From Streptomyces glaucescens (GTDB lineage: Bacteria; Actinomycetota; Actinomycetes; Streptomycetales; Streptomycetaceae), in NCBI RefSeq assembly GCF_000761215.1, contig NZ_CP009438.1, forward strand, positions 3,403,001-3,467,000: a stretch of DNA of 64,000 nt. Reading direction: 5' to 3'. The notes below the pieces were generated by a model. It had not been told where the DNA came from. It worked only from the letters and a program-made list of their open reading frames with translations, and ran no database searches. Position 1 is the first letter of the stretch. Each line of letters opens with the position of its first letter. Positions 37,511-45,495 of the stretch are shown in pieces. The position numbers and the translations under genes are program-made.

Positions 37511-38692
37511 CCCGGGTGCCGCGACGGCCCGCCGGTCCAGCCGGGCCTCCCCCCAGGCGCCCACGGCCACCAGCACCAGCGTGAGGCCGACCCCGGCCAG
37601 GATCGCCCGGTCCGGAGTCGTCACCTTGAGCAGGGCGCCGGCCGCCGAGCCGGTCACGGCGTATCCGGCGCTGGCCGCCGCGTACATCACCGAGTAGCCC
37701 GCGGCCAGCGCGCTCGGCGGAAGGGCCTGCTGGAGCGCCAGGTTGCGGGTGATGACCGCCCCGGCCTGGAGGATGCCCGCGGCGGTCAGCGCGATCGTGA
37801 TCCCGGCGATGCCGGGCAGCAGGGCGATCAGCGTCGCGCATCCCGACACCCCGAGCATCAGGACCACGCTGCGGGTGCGCAGCCGTCCCGGCCAGGACCG
37901 CATCCCGTACAGGAACGCGCCCACGGCGGATCCGAGGGCGAAGCCGCTGAGCAGCGGACCCGCCCAGCCGACGCCGATCCCCCGGTGTTCGAGCAGGGCG
38001 GGCAGCAGGAGTTCGGCGAGGGCGAGCAGGGCGATGCTGGCCGCGCCCGTCACGTACACCGGCCAGGCCCCGGCGAGCAGCCGCAGCATCGACCGGCCCT
38101 CGGCGGCGGCCTCCTCGACGTCCCAGCCCTCGGGCAGCAGCCACAGTCCGCCGGCGGCGGCGAGCACCAGCAGGGCCGCGAGCAGCAGCGGCACCCGGGG
38201 TGCGACGCCGAGGGCCAGTCCGGTGACGGCGGCCGGGGAGAGCGCCCAGATCCCGGACATCAGCATCGATTCGACGGACAGCGCCTGGGTGACGGCGTGC
38301 TTCGGCACGAGCCGTCCGGTGAGCAGGGAGCGCAGCCCGCCGGCCGACGCGGCGGGCGCGGCCCCGGCGAGGAAGGCGCACGCCGCCAGGACCACCGCGG
38401 GCGCCTGCGGCAGCGTCCCGAGGCCGGCGAATCCGACGGCCCCGGCGGCGAGTCCGGCCGCCATCTGCCGCCGGGCCGTCTCGGGCCGTACCCGCATGCC
38501 GAGCACCGGTGCCCCGACGATCTCCCCGAGCACGTACGCCGCCGCGAGCAGCGCCCCGAGCGAATAGCCACCGGGCCGTTCCCGCACGAGGAAGACCACG
38601 GCCAGCGGCGCCATGGCCACCGGCATGCGGGCGCCGACGGCGACGAGCGACCAGGTGAGGACCGGTCGGGTGGCCAGTTCGCGATAGGTCAT
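37256..38692 (-). CDS. MFS transporter with long low-complexity C-terminal tail
   Basis: A 478-residue protein. Residues about 10-385 form a 12-helix major facilitator (LVAVGARMPVAMAPLAVVFLV, GGYSLGALLAAAYVLGEIV, SGFALGSAVGAFLYGMRSW, LTAAGILQAGAVITRNL). The final 95 residues are Gly/Ala-rich and cytoplasmic. The tail and the end of the GlxA-type gene share 255 bp in opposite orientation. From the ATG 38692 no Shine-Dalgarno is visible; TACCGT lies about 12 nt upstream, so leaderless translation is possible. It resembles drug or sugar efflux MFS proteins, but the substrate is unknown. Confidence 0.85.
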   Translation of the reverse strand: MTYRELATRPVLTWSLVAVGARMPVAMAPLAVVFLVRERPGGYSLGALLAAAYVLGEIVGAPVLGMRVRPETARRQMAAGLAAGAVGFAGLGTLPQAPAVVLAACAFLAGAAPAASAGGLRSLLTGRLVPKHAVTQALSVESMLMSGIWALSPAAVTGLALGVAPRVPLLLAALLVLAAAGGLWLLPEGWDVEEAAAEGRSMLRLLAGAWPVYVTGAASIALLALAELLLPALLEHRGIGVGWAGPLLSGFALGSAVGAFLYGMRSWPGRLRTRSVVLMLGVSGCATLIALLPGIAGITIALTAAGILQAGAVITRNLALQQALPPSALAAGYSVMYAAASAGYAVTGSAAGALLKVTTPDRAILAGVGLTLVLVAVGAWGEARLDRRAVAAPGSAAPGRIGPGTADAVASGGGAADGAAAPRAGDAPGGGPAAEAGAVVAEGGVAPGSGGRAAAGGAVGSGPEGPAVCGGGDAQRGL

Positions 38693-39258
38693 GCGGGTGA
38701 CGGTAGGGGGTGGCACCGTCAACCCCCAGCGGTTTTCCCGCCCCTGTGGAAAACCGGCGGCCCACACCCGGGCGGAGGCCGGGACGGCCGGCCCGTACGG
38801 CCCGCCGCACGGTCATCCGCGCCCCGCCGGACCGGACTTCGCCGTGAACGCGGGGTCCGGGTGTCGAAAAGTTGTCCACAGCCTGTGGAGAAACAAGTCC
38901 GGTTCGGCCGTCGGGAAGGTCCGGGTGGCGGCGCGAGAGCGCCCGCCCCGAGCACGGCACCACGCGCCGCCATCCGGCCCCGGCGCTCCCACCCCTCGGC
39001 CCCCGTGGCCTTGCGGGACCGGCGCCGGTTCACGACCCGCACTCGCCGAGGGCTTCCGTCACGGGAGCCCTCGCCGTCCCCTCGCGGCGAATCGCTGACC
39101 ACAAGCGTGATCAAACGGACACGGGACGTCAACACCCAATCGGTGATGTGTCACTTAAGTCCGGTGTGACGGAGGCGCGCACGGAAGCACGTCACGGCGC
39201 ACCGCCCCATGGCCCCGCACGGTCCGCCGGAGCCCGTGCCCCCGTGCCCCGTGCGGCC
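38693..39258. other. 566-bp intergenic region with DnaA-box-like motifs
   Basis: No convincing gene. TTGTCCACA at 38872-38880 is the Streptomyces DnaA-box consensus and TGTGGAGAA (38885-38893) is a one-mismatch inverse copy beside it. GGTTTTCC (38731-38738) and GGAAAACC (38748-38755) form a perfect inverted repeat that includes TGTGGAAAA. A weak hairpin (CGAGGGCT/AGCCCTCG, 39047-39073) and a lower-GC stretch at 39107-39165 lie toward the ATPase gene. Confidence 0.45.
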
Positions 39259-39741
39259 TCACACCGCTTCGAAGGCCAGCCCCTCGTACGCCACCGCACC
39301 GGCGTCCGGACAGGCCCGGGCCGTTCCGTCCGGCACGTCGCGGCGGTCGAGTTCGCACCAGATGCGCTTGCCGGCGCCCTCCGGGCACCATCCCCAGCGG
39401 TCGGCGAGCCCGTCGACGAGCGCGAGGCCGCGCCCGCCGGTCTCCTCGCACTCGGCCCAGCGCGGCACCGGCGCGCGGGTACTGCCGTCGGCGACCTCCA
39501 GGCGGACCGTCGCCCTGCCGGGGGCCGGGGTCCGGGGCAGGCACAGCCGCAGCACGGCCGGGCAACCGGTGTGCACCACGGCGTTGGTGACCAGTTCGGA
39601 GACGATCAGGACCAGCGTCTCGGCGAGCGGTTCGTCGGCCGCTATCGCGGACCCGGCGAGCCGCGCGCGTGCCCACCTCCGGGCCCGCCCCACTTCAGCG
39701 GGGTCGGGCCGGATCTCCAGTTGCACTTGAAGCACCTGCAC
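39259..39741 (-). CDS. Anti-sigma-factor-like ATPase (HATPase_c, RsbW type)
   Basis: A 160-residue GHKL ATPase domain protein. The N box is LVLIVSELVTNAVVHTG, the G1 region ECEETGGRGLALVDGLADRWG and the final strand KRIWCELD. The first 25 residues (EIRPDPAEVGRARRWARARL) are the usual lead-in of such proteins. The last 22 residues beyond the ATPase core are variable. In Streptomyces such proteins modulate sigma factors or bind STAS partners; a STAS protein gene lies 1.3 kb away at 41073, but no direct link is shown. GTG 39741 is used, with GTGs two and five codons downstream also possible. Confidence 0.85.
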   Translation of the reverse strand: MQVLQVQLEIRPDPAEVGRARRWARARLAGSAIAADEPLAETLVLIVSELVTNAVVHTGCPAVLRLCLPRTPAPGRATVRLEVADGSTRAPVPRWAECEETGGRGLALVDGLADRWGWCPEGAGKRIWCELDRRDVPDGTARACPDAGAVAYEGLAFEAV

Positions 39742-40424
39742 CGCTCACACCATCCGAACCGATGGACACCGAGGCTCGCGCCCCATGAGGGCCACGATCG
39801 TAGCCATTTTCCGCATGACCAGAACAACGGCCAGAGCAAGGGTCACGGAACGTGAGTCCCTTGCAGCACAGCTTCGTTGACGTACCGTCACCCCAACAAG
39901 CGCTTCGGGCATATTCCCGCGCGAAGGAGTACCCGTGCGGCATACTGTGCGACCCTCGTCACGGGGAGTCGAACAGCCGGAATGCGGCGCGTCCGCCCCA
40001 AGGTACCGGAGGGGGGCCGGAGCAGCGGGACACGGCGGGTCCCGCGCGGCTGCTCCCCCGAGATCGACGCTGAGTAACACCGGCATGCCACGATCCGTGA
40101 CATCGACGGGCGTGGAACCCTGCCGTCCGCCACGCTTCCCCGGCACCGCGGCCGGTACCCGCTCAACGCGCCGACCACGGCGGGCCGGAGCGCGGGCGGC
40201 TCCTCGCGCGCCGCGCCGCACCGCTTTCGACGGGTCTGCCGACTTCCGTGCGGGCAGGGCCGGTTGGGACTTCCGGTGCCCAAGCCGCGGCCCACGGGCG
40301 GTGAGTGGGCTCCGCGCCCGCGGGAGGGCGCTCCGCCTCACGGCCGCCGGGGCGGCCGGGGGAACGACTCCCTCCCGCGCGGGGAGAGGTCGCGCGAGGT
40401 GCCCGGACACCGGGCGCGCGGGCG
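39742..40424. other. 683-bp intergenic region
   Basis: I see no gene I can support. GAAGGAG at about 39921 stands 5 nt ahead of GTG 39935, which opens a frame of 168 codons on the plus strand, but the product is Arg/Pro/Ala-rich with poor codon bias and no family resemblance, so it is not called. TTGACG at about 39871 and CATACT near 39944 are possible promoter elements. The 3' part is very GC-rich without structure that I can name. Confidence 0.4.
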
Positions 40425-40937
40425 CTATTCGGAGACGGTGAAGTAGCGCGCGAAGGCGGGCACGACGTCCGCCTCGCCGACCTTGCCGTCCGCGTCGGCG
40501 TCGAGTGCGGCGGCGGCCGCGCGGGCGGTGTCCTCGGGCGCGCCGAGCACGGCCAGCGCCCGCGCGGTGTCCTCGACGGTCGCCGCGCCGTCGCCGTCCG
40601 TGTCGGCGACGGCGAGGGCGGCGTGCAGGAAGGGCCGGGCGATCTCCGCGAACCGATCCGGGTTGTCCCGCAGCCGCTTCACCGCCCCGCCCACGAACTC
40701 GTCGCGGGTGATGCGCTGATCACCGTCCCGGTCCGCGATCCCCGCCATGCCCTGCCAGAACGCTTCCGCGCCGCCGTACAGCGCCTGGCCCTTGTCGGAC
40801 CGGGCGGCCGTACCGAACTCCGCGAGCAGCGCCTTGGCCGCCCGGTTGAAGTCCTCGCGGTCGATGGAGCCGTTGCCGTCCTGGTCGAAGATGGCGAACC
40901 TGGCCGCGATCCTGCGCTCGTACTCGCTGCTGACCAT
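40425..40937 (-). CDS. Four EF-hand calcium-binding protein (calerythrin-like)
   Basis: A 170-residue soluble protein with four EF-hand loops at residues 18-29 (DQDGNGSIDRED), 69-80 (DRDGDQRITRDE), 112-123 (DTDGDGAATVED) and 146-157 (DADADGKVGEAD). Loops 1 and 2 have the full 1,3,5,12 ligand pattern. In loops 3 and 4 the position-12 residue is Asp rather than Glu, which usually weakens calcium binding. Size and layout match bacterial calerythrin/CabC-like sarcoplasmic proteins, which buffer or sense calcium in aerial growth. ATG 40937 is the first Met of a typical N terminus. It lies downstream of the STAS gene on the same strand, 135 bp away. Confidence 0.92.
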   Translation of the reverse strand: MVSSEYERRIAARFAIFDQDGNGSIDREDFNRAAKALLAEFGTAARSDKGQALYGGAEAFWQGMAGIADRDGDQRITRDEFVGGAVKRLRDNPDRFAEIARPFLHAALAVADTDGDGAATVEDTARALAVLGAPEDTARAAAAALDADADGKVGEADVVPAFARYFTVSE

Positions 40938-41072
40938 GTCTTCTCGGGCCGCCTTACATCACGTGGAGGTGCGTCTCGCTCGGAGCGTACGACGCGGCGG
41001 CGCTCCGGGAGCGGGAAAACGACGGTTGTGCCAAGACCGGGGGAATTTCGGGACGAGGGTGTGGCGAAGCGT

Positions 41073-41489
41073 TCAGGCCGACAGCGGGCGGGACTCCTCC
41101 GAGACGGCCGCGGCGAGGTCGGGCTGGACGTCGAACAGGCGGCGCACGCCCAGGGCACCCAGCACGCGGTTGACGTGCGCGCCGCCCCCACGCCCGGCCG
41201 CGCCCGCGCGGGAGGCGCCCCCGTCCGCGCCCTCCGCGGGGAGTATCAGCCGCAGCCGGCCCTGGCAGGAGCGCAGCAGCCGGCGGGTGGCGATGAGCAC
41301 CCCGACGCCGCTGGAGTCGCAGAAGAAGACCTCGGAGAGGTCCAGGACGAGGCTGTGGCGGCCCTCGGCCACCACGTCGTGCACCCGTTGACGCAGCAGC
41401 GGCGACGTCACCAGGTCCAGCTCGCCCGACACATGGAGCACGGCCCACTCGCCCCGCTCGTCACCCGTCACATTGAGCGCCACCACCAT
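41073..41489 (-). CDS. STAS-domain anti-sigma-factor antagonist
   Basis: A 138-residue STAS protein. The core is EWAVLHVSGELDLVTSPLLRQRV, then LVLDLSEVFFCDSSGVGVLIA with the phosphorylatable Ser of the DSSG motif (phosphorylation by an RsbW-type kinase controls binding), and GVRRLFDVQPDLAAAV. An unusual Gly/Ala-rich insert (GADGGASRAGAAGRGGG) sits in the second half. Antagonists of this type free sigma factors from anti-sigma ATPases. ATG 41489 has GAAGGA upstream. It is divergent from the ECF-like sigma factor gene. Confidence 0.9.
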   Translation of the reverse strand: MVVALNVTGDERGEWAVLHVSGELDLVTSPLLRQRVHDVVAEGRHSLVLDLSEVFFCDSSGVGVLIATRRLLRSCQGRLRLILPAEGADGGASRAGAAGRGGGAHVNRVLGALGVRRLFDVQPDLAAAVSEESRPLSA

Positions 41490-41636
41490 GTCCTTCGTTC
41501 GCCGGAGCTTCCCGGTATCACCGCCCGGAAACGGAAGCAGTCCCTACGCTTCTCTGAGCGTGGCTGCCCAGCGGCCGTTCCCTGAAACACCGGGCCGGAA
41601 ACGGGAACCGATCGGAAAGGGCTTGTTCCAGTCGAC

Positions 41637-41665
41637 TTCGATCCTGTTCGATCAGAACTCATATA
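41637..41665 (+). promoter_or_regulatory. Candidate promoter ahead of the sigma factor gene
   Basis: TTCGAT (41637-41642) and CATATA (41660-41665) are 17 bp apart. The TTCGATC motif is repeated ten bases downstream, inside the spacer. The stretch is noticeably lower in GC than the surrounding sequence. The transcript would start about 180 nt before the GTG at 41852. Confidence 0.35.
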
Positions 41666-41851
41666 GGTCTGAGCACCATGGCGTCGGGTACGCACCAGAA
41701 AGGGAGGTCCGTTACCACTCGCGGCCCGTCGGGGGCGCGCATTGCCGCAAAGGAAGTGCGCTGTCGGACGCGCCGACTACATTCGGGACCACGGTGGACG
41801 CACGCCGGAGTCATGACCGGACCCGGCGCCGACGCAAGGGGAGGGGGCCCT

Positions 41852-42431
41852 GTGGCGACAAAGGACGCACCACCCCACTGGGACCGCGCGATGCAGCAGC
41901 GGCTCGCCCGCGGCGAGGCAGCCGCCCTGGGCGAGCTGTACGACCGCTTCGCCACCCTCGTGCACGGCCTCGCGCACCGCGTGCTCGGCGACCGGCGCGC
42001 GGCCGACGGTGTCACCCGCGAGGTCTTCGCCCACATCTGGGAACACCCCCGGCACCTACGACCCCGGTCAGGGACCCCTGCGCTCCTGGGTCGCGGGCCT
42101 CACCCACCGCCTCGCCGTGCAGCGCCTGCGCGCCACCGAGGCCGCCGCACTGGCCGACGGGCACGGCACCTCCGAGGAACTGGAACGAAAGGTCCGGCAC
42201 GCCGCCGTCGCCGCCCGCGCCGACTACATCGTCCAGGCCATGCCGGCGCCGCTGCGGGCCGCGCTGGAACTCGCCTACTTCCAGCGCCGTGACTACCGCC
42301 AGACCGCGGCCGCACTCGACGTCACCGAGGACGAGGCCCGCCGCCGGCTCCGCCTCGGCCTCCAACTGCTGTCCACCGCCCACGACTCCGGCACCCCCGG
42401 CGCTCCGCCCGGGTACGGGGGTGCGGCATGA
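41852..42431 (+). pseudogene. ECF-like RNA polymerase sigma factor, frameshifted
   Basis: A sigma-70 region 2 begins at GTG 41852 (AALGELYDRFATLVHGLAHRV, REVFAHIWEHP) with GGGGAGGGGG upstream, but the frame is lost at the run of five C at 42046-42050. Dropping one C joins it to GTYDPGQGPLRSWVAGLTHRLA and region 4 (PAPLRAALELAYFQRRDYRQTAAALDVTEDEARRRL) in the +1 frame, ending at 42431 to give about 192 residues. The two halves together look like a complete sigma factor. This may be a real frameshift, phase variation at the C tract or a sequence error. The stop overlaps the anti-sigma-like gene (ATGA), as in sigma/anti-sigma pairs. Without the shift it would read through to an early stop at 42292. 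Confidence 0.75.
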
Positions 42432-43678
42432 CCGGGACCGGCCGCCGCGGCGACGGCCGGCGCGGGGACGACGGCCACGCGGCCCGCATACCGCAGCCCC
42501 GTCCCGCCGTGGAGGACGGCGGCCTGCCCCTGCCCGCCCTCGACGCGCTGCACGCGGCCATGACACCGCCCGAACTGCCCCACGCCGTCCTGAAGTCACT
42601 GCTGGGTGCCTGGGCGCTGGCCGCCTGCTCCCCGCAGGAGACCGCGGCCGTCGAGGACCACCTCGGCCGCTGCGGAGGCTGTGCCGACGAGGCGCGGCGG
42701 CTGCGCGAGGCCGTCGGACTGCTCCAGCGGCCCGACTCCCTCGACCTGGACCCCGCCCTGCGCACCCGCGTCCTGGAGAGCTGTCTGGACCGCCGCCCGC
42801 CCCGCATACCGGTCCCCGAGTGGGCGGGCGCCTACGACGCGGAGACCGCGCGGCTCGACGCGCTGCTCCAGGACTTCGGGGACGCGGAGTGGCACGCGCC
42901 GGTGCGGCTGCGCTGGTACGACGGCAAGGCGCCCGCGAGCCGGCGGACGACCGTCGCCGGGGTCATCGCCCATCTCCTCGCGGTCGACGGGCTGGTGGCG
43001 CTCGCCCTCGGACTCGACGACCCGCTGGGCGGCCTCGGTCCGCAGCCGCCCACCCCGGCGCAGCGCACGGAGGCGTACTGGCGCGCCTCCCGTTTCCCGG
43101 ACGCCGGGTCCGTGCGCGGGCCCTGGCGGGAGCAGAGCCACGGCATCGTGCGGACCGTCGCCCTCACCGGCGACGGCGCGGGCCGCGTGGTGTCGTACAC
43201 CGACTTCTCCCTGCCGCTGCCCGACGCGCTGGTCGACCGGGCCTTCGAGTGCTGGGTGCACGCGGAGGACATCGCGGACGCCGTGGACTACCCCTACGCC
43301 GCGCCGTCCGGCCGCCATCTGCACCGCATGATCGACCTCGCGGCCCGCATGCTGCCGCAGGTCCTCGCCGAGCGCCGCCGGTCGGGCCTGGCGCCCGCGC
43401 GGCCCGGCCGCCATCTCGTCGAGGCGGGCGGACCCGGCCGCACCCTGCGCCTGGAGATCGAGGGCTCCGGCGGAGGCGAGTGGCTGATCCCGCTGGACTC
43501 GCCCGCGGCCGCCCCCTCCACGGACCACGAGGTGGCCCATGTCGCCCTGGAGGGCGTGGAGTTCTGCGCGCTGGCCGCGGGGCGGCTGGCGCCGGAGGAG
43601 GCGGCGGCCGGTCAGGACGGCGACCGCGGGGCCATCAGGGACGTGCTCCTCGCGGCGGCTTCGCTGAGCCGCCTGTAG
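42428..43678 (+). CDS. Zinc-type anti-sigma domain fused to a maleylpyruvate-isomerase/DinB-like domain
   Basis: A 416-residue protein. Residues about 55-100 have the zinc anti-sigma pattern HLGRCGGC (H-x3-C-x2-C) preceded by a helix (ALAACSPQETAAVED). From about 140 the sequence resembles the MDMPI/DinB four-helix fold (YDAETARLDALLQDFGDAEWHAPVRL, TTVAGVIAHLLAVDGLVALAL, FECWVHAEDIADAV) used by mycothiol-dependent enzymes, with His residues at plausible ligand sites. The gene overlaps the upstream sigma gene by 4 nt, so it is the likely anti-sigma factor for it. Fusing a thiol-type domain to a redox-sensitive zinc finger suggests that it senses mycothiol or oxidants; this is inference. Confidence 0.75.
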   Translation: MTGTGRRGDGRRGDDGHAARIPQPRPAVEDGGLPLPALDALHAAMTPPELPHAVLKSLLGAWALAACSPQETAAVEDHLGRCGGCADEARRLREAVGLLQRPDSLDLDPALRTRVLESCLDRRPPRIPVPEWAGAYDAETARLDALLQDFGDAEWHAPVRLRWYDGKAPASRRTTVAGVIAHLLAVDGLVALALGLDDPLGGLGPQPPTPAQRTEAYWRASRFPDAGSVRGPWREQSHGIVRTVALTGDGAGRVVSYTDFSLPLPDALVDRAFECWVHAEDIADAVDYPYAAPSGRHLHRMIDLAARMLPQVLAERRRSGLAPARPGRHLVEAGGPGRTLRLEIEGSGGGEWLIPLDSPAAAPSTDHEVAHVALEGVEFCALAAGRLAPEEAAAGQDGDRGAIRDVLLAAASLSRL

Positions 43679-43761
43679 GGGCGGGCGCGGGCACCGCCGA
43701 CCGCGGCCGGCCGGCACCCGGCCGGCCGCCGGCGGCGAAGGCCCCGTGCCCCGGTGCGGCC

Positions 43762-43915
43762 AGGGCCTTTCGTTCGGATCAGCCCGGCTTGAGGTCCGGA
43801 GCCTCTCGACCGACCCGAGCGGGGTCTGGTGCGTGCGGCTGCACGGCGACCGACGACAACGCCGCGGATGCGCGTGCCAGGCCCCGCGACGCCGGTGATC
43901 CGAACGACAGGTCCT
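43762..43915. mobile_element. MITE-like 154-bp element
   Basis: The ends AGGGCCTTTCGTTCGGATCA (43762-43781) and the inverse at 43896-43915 match at 18 of 20 positions. The inside is non-coding, too small for a transposase, and GC-rich. It lies 2 bp downstream of the purU stop. No clear target duplication is visible. The end sequence looks like the terminal repeats of Streptomyces IS5-type elements by memory, but that needs a search. Confidence 0.6.
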
Positions 43916-43917
43916 AG

Positions 43918-44799
43918 CTAGGCGAACACCACCGTGCGCCGCCCGTTGAGCAGGATGCGGTGCTCGGCGTGCCACTTCACCGCGCGCGCGAGCGCCTGGC
44001 ACTCCACGTCGCGCCCGATGGCGACCAGCTGGTCGGGGGTGACGTCGTGGCCGACCCGCTCGACCTCCTGCTCGATGATCGGCCCCTCGTCGAGGTCCGC
44101 CGTCACGTAGTGCGCGGTCGCGCCGATCAGCTTCACGCCGCGCGCGTGCGCCTGGTGGTACGGCTTCGCTCCCTTGAAGCTCGGCAGGAAGGAGTGGTGG
44201 ATGTTGATGATCCGTCCGCTGAGCTGCTTGCACAGGTCGTCGGAGAGCACCTGCATGTAGCGGGCCAGCACGACCAGCTCGACCCGCTGCTCGCGCACGA
44301 TCTCCAGCAGCCGCGCCTCCGCGTCCGCCTTGGTGTCCTTGGTCACGGGGATGTGGTGGAAGGGGACGTCGTACGACCCCACCAGTTCCGCGAAGTCGGT
44401 GTGGTTCGACACCACCGCGGCGATGTCCACGGGCAGCGCCCCGATCCGGGCCCGGAACAGCAGGTCGTTCAGGCAGTGCCCGAACTTGCTGACCATCAGC
44501 AGGACCCGCATCCGCTCCTCGGCCCGGTGGATCTGCCAGTCCATGTGGAAGGAGTCACCGATCGCGGCGAAGCTGGCGCGCAGCTTGTCCACCGTCACCG
44601 GCGTCTCCGCGGAGAAGTGGACGCGCATGAAGAACAGCCCGGTGTCCTGGTCACCGAACTGCTGGCTGTCCACGATGTTGCAGCCGGTCATGAACAGGTA
44701 GCTCGACACGGCGTGCACGATGCCCTGCTTGTCGGGGCAGGAGAGGGTGAGGACGTACTGCTCGGCGGGGGCCGCGGCTCCGGTGGGCTGCTCATTCAT
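43918..44799 (-). CDS. purU: Formyltetrahydrofolate deformylase
   Basis: A 293-residue PurU. An N-terminal ACT domain (YVLTLSCPDKQGIVHAVSSYLF, GLFFMRVHF) is followed by a formyl-transferase domain: RMRVLLMVSKFGHCLNDLLFR, IAAVVSNHTDF, RVELVVLARYMQVLSDDL and the catalytic IINIHHSFLPSFKGAKPYHQA (Asn-His-Ser pattern) with YVTADLDEGPIIEQ holding the active-site Asp. It hydrolyses 10-formyl-THF to formate and THF, balancing one-carbon pools, and the ACT domain responds to glycine or methionine in E. coli. Length equals the family norm. Start ATG 44799. A MITE-like element ends just after its stop. Confidence 0.96.
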   Translation of the reverse strand: MNEQPTGAAAPAEQYVLTLSCPDKQGIVHAVSSYLFMTGCNIVDSQQFGDQDTGLFFMRVHFSAETPVTVDKLRASFAAIGDSFHMDWQIHRAEERMRVLLMVSKFGHCLNDLLFRARIGALPVDIAAVVSNHTDFAELVGSYDVPFHHIPVTKDTKADAEARLLEIVREQRVELVVLARYMQVLSDDLCKQLSGRIINIHHSFLPSFKGAKPYHQAHARGVKLIGATAHYVTADLDEGPIIEQEVERVGHDVTPDQLVAIGRDVECQALARAVKWHAEHRILLNGRRTVVFA

Positions 44800-44868
44800 G
44801 CAGCAAAGGGTCCCACAAGGAGCCGCACCGCAGGCAACCGTCCCGTCAGCCGGACCTCGCCCCGTGCG

Positions 44869-45315
44869 TCACGCGACGCGGGTGAGGATGCGCAGCACGT
44901 CGAGCGTGCGGGGTGCCGCGTCCGGGTCGTCCCCGTCGCTCACCGCCATCCGCACGTGCGCGTCCCGGGCCGCCCGCACCGCCTCCGGCCAGTCCTGGTG
45001 GTGGAGGTACGACGACACCGGGGCGTCCGGTCCCACCTGGTGCATGATCCGCAGCACCCGGAGCACGGCGGTGTCGACGAGCGCCGCCTCCTGGGAGTCG
45101 CGGAAGATCGTGCCGACGTACTTCTCGGCGGACCAGTGGTCCAGCCAGGTGTCCTCGACGAGCCGGTAGACGGCGTCGGTCACGTCCCCGTACCCCTCGA
45201 CACCCGCCAGCCAGACGTCCCGCTGGAACACCGGGTCGGAGAGCATGTGCAGCGCGGAGCGCACATTGCTGCGCCAGCGCCACCACGGCATGTCGTTCAG
45301 TGGCATGCCACCCAT
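44869..45315 (-). CDS. SCO4402-family protein of unknown function
   Basis: A 148-residue conserved actinobacterial protein, highly similar by memory to the family named for S. coelicolor SCO4402. It begins MGGMPLNDMPWWRWRSNVRS and has a mostly helical core (ALHMLSDPVFQRDVWLAG, DVTDAVYRLVEDTWLDHW, YLHHQDWPEAVRAARDAHV), with no signal, membrane or metal motif. It is soluble and its role is unknown. I use ATG 45315; ATG 45306 three codons in is also possible. It lies next to purU but 69 bp away on the same strand, and is divergent from the solute-binding protein gene. Confidence 0.82.
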   Translation of the reverse strand: MGGMPLNDMPWWRWRSNVRSALHMLSDPVFQRDVWLAGVEGYGDVTDAVYRLVEDTWLDHWSAEKYVGTIFRDSQEAALVDTAVLRVLRIMHQVGPDAPVSSYLHHQDWPEAVRAARDAHVRMAVSDGDDPDAAPRTLDVLRILTRVA

Positions 45316-45495
45316 CGTGGATGAGCGACGGCCGCGACGGGAAGAGTTCTCCGAACCTTGGACACCTTGCACGGTCATCGATCGTACGTTCCCCTCAGCG
45401 AGCCGCTCACGGGCCCCCGTAATTCACCTGCGCGTCACCCTTCGTTGACCGAAGGTCACTCCCAGGTTAGCGATGTGGCGGAATCGTGCGGAGCC

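Noticed and set aside
39935..40441. 168-codon open frame after GAAGGAG in the gap before the EF-hand gene
   Set aside because: The product is Arg/Pro/Ala-rich, codon bias is poor and nothing resembles a family; it looks like chance openness in GC-rich DNA.
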